Source of the DNA: Chionis minor
Taxonomy: Eukaryota; Chordata; Aves; Charadriiformes; Chionididae
DNA length: 64,000 bases
Assembly (NCBI GenBank): GCA_013398295.1
Contig: VZSF01008502.1
Coordinates: 62,001-126,000, forward strand
Direction: 5' to 3'
Both the position numbers and the translations under genes were made by a program. Positions 46,401 to 61,052 of this stretch are shown in pieces; position 1 is the first letter of the stretch; each line of letters starts with the position of its first letter. The notes under the pieces are model-generated. The model was not told where the DNA came from, made no database searches, and worked only from the letters and a program-made list of their open reading frames with translations.

Positions 46401-49400
46401 CTCTTTATACATGAAGTTAACTTACGCTAGGGATTCAGTGATGATCATGATTCTGTGCAGTCACAAGAGGATGTACATGCCCCATGGGCTGGGAATGGTC
46501 TTTGTAAAGCCTGAGGCTCTGATTGAGATTGGTATATCTACACGGGTTTCAAAACCACGGTGACTCCCATCTATTTCCCAGCTACAGCCAGTGAAACAAT
46601 GACAAGGTATGCACTGATACAGCTCCCAGAATTCCACAGAACACACTGGGGTCTGAATGTTAGAGCAGATTGGGTTTTCACTAGACTTTAGACAAGAAAA
46701 TGATGTGGTATTTCCCTTCTTTTGTCCCAGACTTGTACTACTTTCTGCTAGCCCCGCAACTTTGCTACCACCTGAATTTCACAAGAAATTCACACTTCAG
46801 ACAGAGCTATATCATTAAGAGGCTCCTGGAAGTGTTAAGAAAATGACACTGCATTTAAACCCGTCAGCTTCTGAGACTCTCTTTGGGTAGTTACACTTCT
46901 TGCATTGAGCCATGAGATTCACACCAAGTTCGACACTGCTCCCTTGGATGCTGATGTTACAATTGTGTGTCAAACATTGCCTTATCGCACAGGCATATTT
47001 CCCCTGCTGTTTCACAAAAAGCAGGAAGCTATTTCTGATATTACAAAACTATTTTCTTAACTCTGTGGGGCCCTGGAGGAGTAGACAAATGTCCTACAGG
47101 CTGTATGTGCACTCTGCTAAAAATGCAGCAATCACCAGAGCTGTCTGCAATTGCTTTCCTTGTGTCTAAGTGATGCAATTGTGCTGTGAAATAATGAAAA
47201 TTTCAGACATCACACAGTGGTGTTTTCCTAATCATGGGGATTTCACACAATCCTTTCTAATCCCTCTCCCCTTTTCTAGGATATTTGACTGGAAGTTACT
47301 ATTTGATCATCATGGATTCAACTTCAAAGGGGCTCTTGAAGGATCTGGCAATTTCATGGAGGTGATGTGAAGCGTGTGGGACTCTTCCACCTCCTGCTGA
47401 TGAAGCAGATTGAATTGAGCCCCCTGGTCTTGCAGCTCCTCACAGGTCCATTGGCCCAGCCAGGTAAGGCTGACTGTGGTCCATTGTCAGAGCAGGCAAT
47501 GTGTGTAGTGAACACTCTGGAACACGAACGGTGAGAAGAGTCCTTGCACTAAGATGTCGACATCTTGTGTTAGAGTGAGTGATGTGGTGGCATGCATTCC
47601 GGCCTCCAAGACCTTGGCAGCATGGCTGCAGCATAAGCAATTTCAGTGTCAGTTAATTACACTTGAAGACTTTGTAGTGGTTGTGGTGTCTAAACACAAA
47701 ATAGATGGAGATATGGAGTGATGCCTTAGGACATGGTGACTTTAGTGTGAGGGAATCAGTGAAGGGCTTTGAAGTCTCTTCTTGTTTTCTTTGCAGATAT
47801 TTCTCTTTCATCTCATGCTGGTGCTATTTCAACAGCTTTCAGTTTTTTATTTAGTGTTAAAACCCAGGGATTCAGTTGTCACATACTACAAGGATTGCTG
47901 AGATGCAGTTCTGAGCATCTAACGTAGGAAAGTTGTGGCTGGCCTGCACCCCTTTATTCTCCTAACCTCCTCTACAACTACCTTAGAGCTTATGTACTGT
48001 AGAAGTGTCTCACTTTATCATCTCTGTACTTATCCTCATCTCCTTAAACACAGCAGGTACCCCACAGATGACGATTCCAGTGCCTACTCCGTGTAAAGAA
48101 AGGCAGGGAAGACACTGGGATCAGAGGTGCTGCCTGTCTCATTTTATGGCCTGCTAGATCTCTGCATCTCTGGGTCTAAGTTTTCTCTGTGAAAGGCTGT
48201 AACTTTTAAACATACTTTGGGATCTATAGAAGAAAAGCTTTGTAGCTGCAATAATACAAATAATTATTTCCCGTACTTCCTATGGCAATCTCCCAGCAGC
48301 TGTCACCTGGCTTGTCCAGGATCCCCTGCAGAATTTCTCCAGAACCCTTTCCGCCAGCAGCATGGGCAGCTGAGAACAGTAAAGGAATATTTATTCAAAG
48401 GTTTTGGGGGGTTATGAAGTATATTTTTCATGCCATTATAAGGATGATATACTTCTCATAAAGCCCTCACTGTAATAAAGCACTTAAAATAGCTATTCCT
48501 GCAAGCTGTTCACCTCAGCTGGCAGCCTTTTTCACACAAGAGGATGTGCTGTGGATGCTCTTCTCTCATAATACATCCCAATGGAACTTTTTTGTGCCTT
48601 CCTGTCCTGGGTAGAGAAGGCTGAAGGACTTTGCCCTGCTGCCACTGCCTTGTCCCACTTACGCAAGGTATTTTCAATGGTGAAGGCTTAACAGCCATCC
48701 TTGGAGTGATGGGAAGGAGCCACCCATGGGTTCTCTGCTGTCTGTTTTACAGCGTCGGCATCTCATCAGTCTGTATGGGCTCATCAGATGCAGCAGAGGC
48801 TGCAGCTGTGTTTCCTCAGCATAGCAGACACAAAATAATGAGTCACTTTACAGGGCCTTCCCTTCAAAGCTGCATCTACCTTAATTGCTCTCCATTTTTA
48901 ATTTCAGTGGATTTTACCAAATATACATGAATCAGTGAAGCTTGTAAGTGTAAGCAAATAATGACGGTTTATTTTCTTTAAGCATATTCTACTTCATATC
49001 ATTGCTGGAGGTAATGTTCTAGTCTAGTTTATTTATTTCTACTTACAGAATACATCTTGAAATTAGCAGCAAGGTCAATCTATGTGCTTTTTGTTGAACA
49101 GCTAGTCTGATGTATGTTTCTTAGAGAGTACACTTTGCAACATAAAACAAAGGAGGTCAGGAAATTAAGTGTGTTCGTTCTGGTCCCTTCTAAATACTGT
49201 CAAATGCCATTTATTGCCCTTCATGGTAGCATTACTGAAATGCCTTCATACAAAAAACCAATATCAAAACCAGTGGATTTCATGGAGTCTCTGCTTAGTG
49301 TCTTTTGTGGGAATCATTACTTTGGGAAAGGTGTTTCATCAGTTTTGACAGGGGGACAGTGAATCAAAAGGTCTTGAAGAGGTATCAGTATTTTGTACTG

Positions 49401-51752
49401 GAAAGGCTTTTTTGGAGAAGAGTATTTTGCAGGATTTTTTTAAAATCTGCCCTGGAACTTAATCCCCCAGCTGGAGAGTATTTCATTTCCAGCTCTTCTC
49501 TGGGTTCTTTTTGGGCTGTTGTCTCCTGGAAGTGTAACCCTTTGGTGGTTTGGGGATCAAAATGTGCTCTCTGATACAGCAGTATTGTATGCATCGTGAT
49601 GATCCTAAGGAATGAGACTTTAAACTGAGCTGAGCTGGGCAGTCATAGGCTGTCCTGGCTGGAGCACATGCCCCACATTGACAACCAGGTTCATGCGGTG
49701 ACTTGTGGTGACACAGCCAGGAAGAGAAGAACACACAGAGTCTGGGCTGAGAAGAAGAAACAGCACTTCGAGCAGGAGAGGAAATTACAGCACTATTTAG
49801 CAGCCATGTCCCTTCTCCAGACACTTGTGCAGGAAGAACCATCCCATACCTGAGGGTACCATGTATGTTATTTTCTTCTTCCCTATTTCTAGTCTACCCA
49901 CTTCAGTCATGTTGTTTTCCCCGTGCAAAGCTTCTCAGCAGTTCCCCAGCTGCTGGCACCGTTCTCCGTGTGTCTGCAACCATTACATGGTAATTTATTA
50001 ACAAAGCTGCTGCTCAGGAGGAGTAAGAGGTCTTCTGCTGGTGCACCTCTAAGCCTTAGTGACCTTCATGGTGGTTGATTGCCCTCCCAATCATTTGTAT
50101 TATTTTAAGTGGGCTTGGGCCCAGAATTGACAACCAATTTAATCTCCAAACTTCCTCCTGAAGTTGATGGGCTGCAACATTCGTCTTGACTTTAGTGGGA
50201 TTTCTCTCTTGTGATTCAGTCATTGCCCTTTTCTGGATCTGAACCTTTTCTGTTCTATCCAACGTGTAGAGGGGATGAGCACAGCTCTGCCATCTCTGCT
50301 TCTTGCACAGTGCTCTTTGCACACCCCTCAGATTGTTAAATTCTGGGATATTTGTGAAAGAATGTTAATAGCAAGGATTCTGCTTAGGAAGTAGCTTTGA
50401 AAGCATATAGGATGGCGTTCAGACTACCTGCTCTGTGGGGCTGCCAGACAATGACTTCTCATGCAGCACCTTCCCTGGGGAAGCCTCCATCACCTGCTGT
50501 CCCCATCGCAACGTAAAACACTAATCACTGGGAGGACTAATTTATAGATGGCCTGGATAACAGCCCTTACACATCTGTCCCGACTCCTAAGGTATTTCCA
50601 GCTTTTACACCCAGATGTGAAGACAGAAACAACTGTCACTGAAGGTCTGCAATTTGCCTTGGAGGGCTGTAAGATCTTCAGTGAACAAGTCTTGTTAATC
50701 TTGGGGAAGCAGCTGCCACCATTGGATTTTTTACCCCACTAGCTTGTTGTTACCCCTCTACCTCGTACACCATGGTCAAGACATGAGAATTGACTTGCGT
50801 TTGTGTGCCCTAATGAGCAGATGGGATTCAAAGGAGCGGAGATTCTCATTATACATATGTTTTCACATATAGGTCACATCTGATTTCCTTTGCTGCTGCC
50901 TGCCTTTCAAGCTGTGCATGTGTCAGCAAAAAAATCTTAGTGCCAACAAAATCCAGACTTCCCGTTGTATGAAATTTGAGCCAGCTGCTGTAGCCATCAA
51001 CAGGTTTTGTGAGAGTGCAGTCAATAATGATGCCAGGCAAGAGAAGTGAGAGGACCTTGGTTGACATCAGTGTTTCTCTTACAGCATCCACCCAAGTGCA
51101 TGTTTACTTTAACAGTGCAAAGTGCATCTTGACATTGCACCCTGGGGTGTTTCGCTATTTTCCTTTCCCCAACACTATGCTTCAGCATGCTCCACGGTAG
51201 ATTGGGGTAGGAAAGATATCTAATGCACTCTTTTCTGAGAGCTGTGAGGAGTGGCTTTTACCATTTGTTGTTTTCTTGAGCTATTAGTCTTACAGTGAGG
51301 GTCTGGCAGATATTTTCTGTCTGCTATTTACCTAGCTTTTTCCTTAGCTCTAGCTCACTTTCTTCCTTTACTCAGCCTGAGACATGCAGCAGAGGACCCT
51401 GCCCAGCCCTGCAAGGGGCAGTACCCTTCCCAGCGTTGCAGTTTGATTTTATTGGCATTTTCCCCTTGTCTGAAGGATTTTCCTGCTCCCATGTTTCTGC
51501 TGAAATACTGTGTGGTGTTTATCACTCTTCTAGTCATGGCAAGTTTGCCATATCTCTCTTTGTTTCCTTCCTTGTAGTTTCACAGTGTGTAACCTTTTAA
51601 TTACATCTTTTACTGTTTTTTTTGTTTGTGCCTGGATATCACAGGATCTAACGATGGCTGGTAAAGTCATTTTCCAAATTGGTAGCTTGTCACAGCATTA
51701 CCATCTCATGCCTTAGAACATGTGTCTTGTGTTAAAAGCACCCTTTCTGTCC

Positions 51753-51777
51753 TTTTTTTTTTTTTTTTTTTTTTTTT
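51753..51777. repeat. Poly-T tract
   Basis: 25 consecutive T with no visible retrocopy next to it. Confidence 0.85.
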
Positions 51778-54038
51778 GCCAATGCAAAGATCTTTCCCTC
51801 TTTATCCTAGGAGCAGAAAATGTTAAAACCCTTCAGTGTATTCCTAGGAGACAGCAGGCATATGAACACAGTGAGGTGCAGACAACGACGTGCCTACTCC
51901 AGCCATGCCCGAAGACTACCAGACATGCGCCAGTTCCAGTTCATCCTGCATTACACAGAGCTGAGCTCAGGCTAATGTCACCTCTTGGCTCAGACTGACT
52001 CTAACTTCAAAGTTTGCCCTGCTTTGGGTAGGATGCCGAGCCCAGTGTCTTCTAAATTATTCCGTGATTCATTGCCACACTTACATGGCCACATGACTCC
52101 CAGACAGAAGGTGTCTTGTGTACGTGCTCAGTTCGTTATCTGAGCATGGACAGTCTCTCAAAAGCACGTTCAAGAAATAACCCAGGCAATTCCTGTCTGA
52201 TCCAGAGATGTGTCAGGGAAATTCTCTGGAAGCCTAAGTTTAAAACCCAAAGGCCCAATACCTCCATTTGCTTTTCCTGAGAATACATATATAAAATGGG
52301 GTTTATACTATTTCTTATATTCCTCTGCTTGTATCACCAATGCTGGTATACAAGTAGTATCTTTAGTCTTGTGTTACAGCGTTCATGCTAGGAGAATAGT
52401 ATTGGTATAGTTCATGATAATTAAAGCGTTACAACTTTTGTATGCAGGCACCGTTCGGGTTGATAATACTCCGTGAAGGTAATGCTGTATTTAATGTACT
52501 AGTATTTCTGTACGATAGGTCCTGGGTAGATGTCCAGTTCACTTAATGAGGCCTTTTCTACTTAAAATAACAAATTGCACACACATTTGCCATCACCAGA
52601 GGGCATCCCCCCTTGTTCATGCCTGGAAAAGGGGGCTGAGGAACATGAGCAGAGAGCAAAGCTGTCTTAGTTAGCCTTGTTCCCTTAAGGACGGTCTCTT
52701 TCTCGTGCTCTCAATTCCAAAATTATCTCATTACACACCATAGACCCATATAGCTTTGCAATTTACTCTTAGTACCTTGCCTTCTATTGGTCTGTGAACT
52801 TATTTATATCTGAACCATATTTATTTGTCATCTTTTATATTAATGTCATATTTAAAAGCTTCTTGTGCTGCTTGGCCTGCGAATGGATACTTTAAATCAA
52901 GCCAAGGTAAATCTCTCTATAAGAACAGTTGCTCTGGAAAGGGCACGTTTATATTAGATTATATTCAAACTGTGCTAAAGGAATGGAATTGAACCAAAAG
53001 AGAAAGATTATTTTTATTGCCTGTTTCTCCTATAAGTGGCAAATCATTTTATCTGGCTCTTTTTTTTTTTTTTTTAATGGTACTTATGCCTCAGTTGCCT
53101 CGCAGAATTGCTGTGATTTGGAGACTGGCAATTTTAGCTAGACAGGTGGTGAGGTGTCTTGCTCACCTCTTGCAAAAGAAGTGTGCAGCTCCTCTGCTTG
53201 GAATTAGACTGCTAGGTGACATGGTTTAGGTTTATTAAGAACTGTAAATCAGTTTTCAAACAAGAACCCCGATTAGCTGGTACGGGTCTAGTTTGACAGA
53301 TCTCTAGCGTAACTGAATGCTGTCTTATAATTTAACAAGTCAGGTTCAGTGGGTAATACATGTTCGGCAAAAGCAAGATAAGGCTTTCAGAAAACAAAGT
53401 CATACACCTTGTGTATCTCACAGTTAGCATTGTCATTTAAATTGTTGTGGAGAATACAGTAAACATTATTGACAGGGTGACAGTGACTTCATGCCTGTTG
53501 TGGTACAAATGAATGCCACTAAAATGTATTATTCACATTAGGAGTAAGAATTAACTTTTGCTTTTACTACTGTTTCTTCAGAAATAGACACTTGATTTAT
53601 GCAAGTAAGATATGGCAAGATCCAAAAGTATCAAATCCTTAGCTGTTTTAGCTGAGTGTATAATACTGCACCTAATACTATTTTAGTCTCTGTTTCTGGT
53701 TTCCATTAGCATCCCTGTACAAGGAGGTAGATCTGTGAAAAAAGGTGCTGGGAGACTCTAAATGAAGTTTTCATTTTTAGCCTTTTTCTATAACGTGAGC
53801 TCCTTTTCCAGTGCATTTGTCTAAGAAAAGCCAATTTTGATCTTGGTATCATTAACAGATGAGAAGGAGTCGGCAGCTAAAAAAAAATGAGTGTATGTCC
53901 AACTGTTGATTCCTTGGCTAGCACCGAAGCCATTCAGAAGCCTGCTGTACTTCACTTGGAAAGTACACTTCTAATAGAAAGTTTAAAAAAAAAAAGTGTG
54001 ACAACACTTACTCAAAAATTCATTTTGCTTACCCTTGT

Positions 54039-54095
54039 TGTCTTTTGATTTTGAAATGTTTATTTGATGTCTTTTGATTTTGAAATGTTTATTTA
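54039..54095. repeat. Two-copy tandem repeat, 29-bp unit
   Basis: The unit begins TGTCTTTTGATTTTGAAATG and is followed by TTTATTTGA. It is repeated once with a single difference at its end. This looks like a recent slippage or small duplication. Confidence 0.8.
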
Positions 54096-57000
54096 ATTTT
54101 CAAATGAACAGTTGTATATTCTGTAGGCGTAGCTGAATTCATTATACCTTTATACTTTAGCCAGTAAAACACCATTAATGCATGTTAATACTGTTTGCAC
54201 ATATATCTATAGACATGTACTATGTTCTTTAGATACATATTTACCATATATATCACTAATTGTTATATTGAAAAAAGATATTAAAATGTTAAATGTTGAT
54301 GGCACACAAGTTATAACATGGATTTTCACAGAACACAGGAACATGTATTGACCTAAAAGGGAAACGGGATCTGCATTAAAGGAATGGGGTTTGATCTGAG
54401 ATATGGGTATTTATGTAAGATGTGATGTTCATAAAGTTGATTTTGATCTCTCAAGTAGTGGCACATTAGTCAAGAATACAGCCCTTTGCTTTCAAACATC
54501 ATTAAAAAATTGTAAAATGCATTCAAACTTGTTTCTACTTTACGTTGATATTGTAGTATTACTTTACATGAAAAATAAAACTCAGCTACACGTGCAGCAG
54601 GTGATGCATCAGGGCAGGGTATGGTTCTGGACCATGGTGGCAGAGGCACCGGGCAGACACAGGATGAGGGGACCCCTGTGCCGCTCGTCAGTGGGAGGCT
54701 GCACAGTACATTTTAGGTTGCGTCATTGCTGTTCTCTTGTTCTCCAAGGTGCAGTGAGAGTTTTGTGTCCTTGCCATATCCTCTAAGCCAAAAAGTTATC
54801 AAGTGTTAGCAGATCAAGATATCTGCTCTCCGGGGATGTTGGCTAATAAAGCAGCCTCCAGCTGGCTGCCAATGACTGATTTTTAAAAATAACTGAAACA
54901 TAGGCGGTTACAGAATCCATTAACCCCAGGATTTGTTATTATCCCTAGAACAACAAACATTTTAATGAGCTAAATTACAGCTTTTACCACAATATATTTT
55001 AGAAAATAATGAATTGGGCCCTAAAAGTCATGAAGCTGGCTTAGAAGTTACAGATATTTTTTTTCAGCAGGTCTTAGATTTTCTTTTAATATTGTCCTGA
55101 TATCTGATTCTTAACAAATTTTAAGTTTTCAGAAAGTACTAAGATTTTTTTTCTCCCTACTGAAACGTGGCTCCAGAACTGGAGCTTTAAGTAAGCCAAT
55201 AAATATTGCAAGATGAAAATATGCCCCGGTCTTCTAAATCCTGACTGTTCATTATTAAGACAGTATAAATTAAATGTAAGTTTCTGATACAGACACAGCA
55301 TCTAAGAGAACAGCGAGACTGCAGCCCCCAGAGTATAATCAAGAGATACTTGGTTTGGATGCTGTATCCTCTTTCACTGCTGAAAGTGTTGTCAGGAAGA
55401 TGAAACTTCTATATTCTGGCAGAGTCAATGACAAGGCAACGTGTGCTGGAACCTCTCATCTAGCAGATGTTTGTCACCTTGACTAACAAACCATTCCAGG
55501 TCTCTCAGACTGCCACAGCTTTAAAAGGGAAACCAGGACTGGTGCCATTTAAATTACAGACTCTGAAACCTTCAGCCTGACGTTGCACTCTGCACGGAAG
55601 GAATGTACCTCACAGGGCAGGCGTGCTGTCAGGCAGGTTGTGGAGGCTGCCAAGAGGCATTTCCTTTTGTCTTCCTGGGAAATACCTACAGCTAGCAGCT
55701 AATCTCTGTGACACTTTCCAGCACCTGTTTTTGCTGAAATCTAAAGCTGCCAGTTTTTAGGGGCTTTCTCCTGGTACTCAGGACTTCAGTCATGCTTTCA
55801 TAACTAAGCCTGATACACCTTCATGGCTAGAAGGGCCAAAAATTATTTATCAGTTTTAAGTTAGGTGATTTACCACATCAACACTGTTGCTGTTGTCTTA
55901 TGTTTGAAGTCACGGTCTCTAAATCTGGAAAAAATACGAGATACAGCTGTGGGAAAGCTGACATTCAAATTGGCACGGTTTGCAACAAATGGCCGCGTTG
56001 CCTTCATTTCTGGCTTCAAGGGTAGCCAGGAATCCAGCACGCTTACAGGAAGACTTTCAGCTGTGCTGTGAGAACCAGACCACATGCAATTTCATTTTTA
56101 ATGCACCTTTACCTCACCCATGAGGAAGGACGTCCATCCAATAGGATGTGCGCGTGTTTTCTCTGGAGCTGTGTAATGAAGCTGGGTTTTACTCCTCCTC
56201 TCCTTGCAGGAACGCAGACTCACTCTTGCGGTTGTGGTCCAGGTGGAATACCCCAGCCCACAGATGGCCAGAGAGGTACGACACTGGCTTCTGCACACAC
56301 CGGTTAACGTGGTCTGTGTTTGAAAGGTGAAATACTGCTGCTGGGGAATCAACAACATCAATCATCATCATCAGCTTTTTTGAAGGATTAACTTGCTGTG
56401 GGTACGTCTGTCTGTCTCCTGCATGGCTCTGAAAATTTGGCTGGCTTGAAGCTTAACTCGGAGGCATTGTAATTAAACCTTGACATTTGAAGTAATTAAT
56501 GAGCAAGCTTTACATTTTAGCATAGTCTCAAAGGAACAGCAGGGTGTTGACAGAAATGAAATAACTTTGTTAATTTAAAAGTGTCAATTTTTCTGTAAGC
56601 ATGTATCTTGTACTGCTGGGAGCAAGCTCTTCAGAAATAGCACTGCAGCCCCAGTAATCTAAATCTTGGCCCTTCTCTAAGGAAGGATCAAAGAGGGGAG
56701 TCCCACTGCAGGAAACCGAGGACAGGAGTTAGTATTCCCCATCAGGGAATATATTTTACATCACCAGCTCTGCTCCTTCACCCCAAAGTCTTGGGAAGGT
56801 CCCAGAAGTACAGACTGTGAGCATATCCAGGAGCTGTCTAGGAAGGAGGCAGGTTCCAAACCGCTGCTTAATATTTCAGCTGGAAACCAGATCTTATTTA
56901 CATCTATAAATAGCCAGAATATGTTTCTTTCCATCAGTGCCTCCGGGAGGCTGTTCATCGTCACACGCAGATTCAGAAAGGTAAAGAATGATCATGTGTT

Positions 57001-60000
57001 TTAGCCCAAAAGCCTCCAGGAGAGGGACATGGTCACCTGCCACCTAGTGACAGCCGGCGAGTGGGTACACAAGTCGGGATTGCTGCTGTTTCACTGCTTG
57101 AGCCGTGTTGAAAAGGCGGCAGTGTAAATGCCAAGCCTTTTAAGTGAAGAGGTCAGGACGGGCAGCATCTGTGACACTCTGAGGACGAATGACCCCCTAC
57201 AAAGTCACAAGCATTTTCTGGAGGGCCCTTGTGCCAATCTTGTGGTGATAAGAGGTTTTGCTGAGCTTAAAAAAGTAGTTCATAAAATCAGGCTCCCGAG
57301 GCCCATAAATTGGAAGCCAAATAAATGGCCTCAGATATTTTCATGGCATCCAATAACTACTCGTGAAAACCAGAAGCAAGTTGCTTGTTTCCAGTGCTCT
57401 CAGTATGGACAGAGAGCCTAACTTAAGTTCTTTAAGTTCTCCTCCTCCTGTATTTATAGATTTCTGGTGGGTGCAGAGTAAAAGATGCAAAGGAGGTGTT
57501 AAAACAGGTCCTGTACATGGGTCTGCGCAGCACGTGAAGGTTTACACTTCATTTCAGGTGGCAGTTCGGAGCAGCCTCCCGAGCTCTGTCACTCAGTGCT
57601 GAGGTCTTAAGAATGAAACACATTTCCACAAGTCACCTCAGCTGTCTCACTCATTTGCATGTGCATTTGGAGCAACTCCTTCAGCCTTGGTGGGATGATA
57701 GATATAAACCGCTTTATCTTGCTCTGAGCGATTAATCCTGATGTTCATGACTAGCAGTGCACTGGGAACAATTTATCAAGCTTCTTCCCATTTTTCTGTG
57801 CTCTGTAAACAGACACGTCTGCAAGCCCTGACTGCATCCCAGTTATGACAAGTGGCAAGTCTGGCTGGCTGCGTTCCTTCTTGGCATGTTTCTGTGAGGT
57901 AGGTCACAGGAGCAGCCGTCCTGGTGACGGCCGTGACCTCTCGTTCACATAAACTCCTAGCTTTATGTGAGGCTGCCTAGATTTTGAGATTTGCTCTAGT
58001 TACCTACAGATCCCAACCTAAGCTGGGTGCCATGTGCCGAGACCGACATCTAGACCAAAGGAATAAGGTTTGGGGTTGCAAGTTAGCTGGCAAATGGTTT
58101 TAATTACTGATGTGAGTTCTAGTGAGAGGAGTCACATTGCAAAATAACACTCGAGCTTCGCTAACTGATTAGATTAGCACTCCAGCAGGCTTGTATTAGC
58201 GGTGCTGAGTGGCTTGGTCCCCACTGCAAGCTTGAGCACTCACAGTTCTTGACCTTCTGCCTATGCTGACGATCTGCTAGCTTGGGTTCAAAGTAAGTTT
58301 TGGATTAAACTAGAAATGTCAATAGGTACAGGAGAGGCCTTTAGCTGACCTTTGAAGAAAACTTTTAGTTTCCCAGGACCTAGGAAACAGTGGCTGGGAA
58401 ACAGCGTGGGGTCAGTTAGAAGGGAAGTATGCCATGAAGAAAGTGGCACTGTGGCAATTCAGCAAATGGAAATAGGCTGTGCCACACTCTGCCTCCTGAT
58501 GCAAAGGATCTGGCACGCAACAGGCAGAGCTGTTCATAAAAGTATCTGTGCACTGCATCTTGGCCCTGGCCAGCTTTCTATCACAGGCTTGTGATAGAAA
58601 CAGTACAACCCTGTTCTGGAGTGCAAAACACTGCATTAGTCACTGGATGCTCTACCAGTCATCCATGTCTTTGGGCATCCTGCAGCTTTGCAGGTAGTAG
58701 AACAGCCCAGTTCCCACAGGGATTAGGGATATATCACACAAGAAAATTTAGGGAGTTCTCGTATCCTCACATCAATGAGGCAGGACAGCTGGATGTAGGC
58801 AAGGATGAAGGCAGAAACTGGAAGAGCCATCAGTCTGCATGACATCTCCTCCTCCTAGGACAGAAGAATTTGTACACAAATTATACCATCACTTAAACCA
58901 AGAACATTGCTTTCTGACTTCCAGCTATTTCTCTGGGGAAGCCCTGGGAAGCCAGTGGTGCCCCAGTCCAAGGCAGAGGCTGGAGTGTTAAGGAGACTTC
59001 TCTTTGTATGCTCCTGATCTTTGCTGTTTAGACCAAGGTGATGGGACCATCAGAAAAACAGATGAACTGAGCTGCAAAAATACTTGGGACAGACATCCTG
59101 GCTCTGTTTTGCTCTGCTTGGTGGCCTGGCAGAAGCTGTGAATCTCAAGGCTTTCTTTCCCCTTTTAAATTTCTTTTAACTCATGTTTCACCCCAAAATG
59201 AAGAAAACCTGTCAGTGAAGTCCCATTAGCACTGGGTCCTTCATGGTCACTCAACTACACCTCACCTGCTATTGTACAGAGCCAATGCAAGACATGATTA
59301 CACGGGACAATGCACGTCAGACTCTTGATCTTGATACTTTTCCAGAATCTAATTGCCATTTCACTGAAGATGTTCCAGTTTGGGATGTTTACTGCTATTC
59401 TGTCTCAGGTATGGGAAGATGAACATTAGTATGAGGAATCTGCCAGCAAACGTAAATCTATCAGGGCCCTGATCACAGACCTCTTGTTACTGTTATTTTA
59501 ATGATATTTAACAGTTAAAGCACAAAGATCGTAGTTTTAGACTGGTAGTTAAAACAGTCAATTTTGATTTTCTGACATGAATAAAACAGGCCAGACTGCG
59601 AAGAATCACTTTCAGGACGGAGTACTCCATGGCAGCATCACTCCTGCTGCATCGCAGAGAGCATCCTTCATTTCTGTCACCAAAACCAGCCAAGCGTGCC
59701 TTGTTTTTAAGTCCATCAGGATGGCACCTCCTCATCCTCTGGAGGCTTTGCCTAATATCTAGAGCCACCAGAAAGGTGAGAAAACATAAATCAGATGTTT
59801 GAGCCATTTGTACCTGAACTTCCAGTCTCAGCAAGTGAGACCAGACTGGAAAAGTTTTGTAACCAGCCCAGTGAGGGTGGACTAGGTCACCCGATCCACA
59901 ATGAGCCTGCCACTAATTTGAAAACTTTGAGCATTGTCCGGGGACAGATTTCCTCAGTACAATGATTTGTTAAACAGTGATAATGTCTGAGTGCAAAACC

Positions 60001-60356
60001 TGTGGCCATCTGTAATCCTTCCATTCCAATCTCATCCAGCCTTTAAAATTAATTTCAAACTCTTTCCATCCCCACGATGCCTGTAAATTTGGCAGCTCTT
60101 GGCTGTGTAGGGAGGGAAAGATCCTTTCTTTCTCCTAGCCTGGTAAAATTTTTAGCATTAATGGGGTTTTTAATTGTTTTATTATGAAGCACACAGACAC
60201 AGAGCCCTTTGGCAAGGGCACCCTTTAGAAATAAATTGAGTCATCATCCTTGTAATAGAAAAGCTAATTCAATATGGATCTGTCCTCCAGTTAAAGGCAT
60301 GCACATCCCTTAGAGAATGGTATTACCGACCGACCGGACTTCTCCTCGTAACTGCT

Positions 60357-61047
60357 TATTATGGTTTGAGAAAACCCACAACCATTTATTGTCATTTAGA
60401 CAATTATTCTCTCACCCGATGACCCCTCCCCACCCAGGAAGGGGAATCGGGAAGAAAACAAGGAAACCCAGGGGTTGAAAGATAAACAGATTTAATAGGA
60501 TAGAACTAGATAATTAACAGTACTAACACAGAGGAACCCATATCGATCCCGATACCCATATACACTATACAAGGATTATACTCAGCCAGCTATATCCGTA
60601 GGAAGCCGTGCGCTCCCAGCAGTGGACAGTAAATGTGGGACACTGCGAGCGCTGTGGCTTCAGGAGGAAGGAAAGGGCTCAGGGATCTGGCACTGGGGCA
60701 AGAAATCCTCTGGATCGCTGCCATCAAGGGGGAGCCATCAAGGGGGACAGCGAGCAAGGGGGAGCGCGAGCAAGGCGGAACCAACTTTGCAGCAAACTTT
60801 CTAATTTATATTGAATGTGTCATTGATGGTATGAAGTAATCCTGTTGGCAGCTTGGGTCAAGTGTCTGGGTCTCACTCCTCATCCCTGCACCTGGCAAGC
60901 TCCAAAACTCTGAGGCCTTGAAACCCACACACCATGGCTGGCTGTACAGTAAATATCTTCACTAATTCAGACACTAGAGTCTTCCACAAATACAGCTTTC
61001 CCAAGCATTAGGAAAGAAATTAGTCCTGTGTTGCTCAAACCAGGACA
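60357..61047 (-). mobile_element. Solo LTR of avian ERVL-type element with perfect target duplication
   Basis: On the minus strand it begins TGTCCTGGTTTGAGCAACAC and ends CTCAAACCATAATA, 691 bases in all. The flanking 5-mers CTGCT at 60352-60356 and CTGCT at 61048-61052 are identical, as expected for ERVL integration. An AATAAA lies on the element's own strand at 60385-60390, close to its 3' end. No viral coding region is present, so it arose by LTR-LTR recombination. The same family appears in inverse orientation at 63775. Confidence 0.9.
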
Positions 61048-61052
61048 CTGCT

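Larger units (their letters stand above)
43422..60351. other. AT-rich intergenic region
   Basis: No gene could be supported. Short open frames occur on both strands. A few follow acceptor-like sites, such as 47279 and 51811, but they lack family similarity and partner exons. It includes a 25-base T-run (51753-51777) and a 29-bp tandem duplication at 54039. Confidence 0.5.

Noticed and set aside
47170..47370. Frame ending in FNFKGALEGSGNFMEVM after a CCCCTTTTCTAG acceptor
   Set aside because: Only about 30 codons follow the acceptor, and no upstream partner exon or homologue was found.
49668..49853. 61-codon frame with a Lys/Glu/Gln-rich helical stretch
   Set aside because: Suggestive of a coiled coil, but without a good acceptor, donor or recognised family. 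The opposite strand is also open over the same bases.
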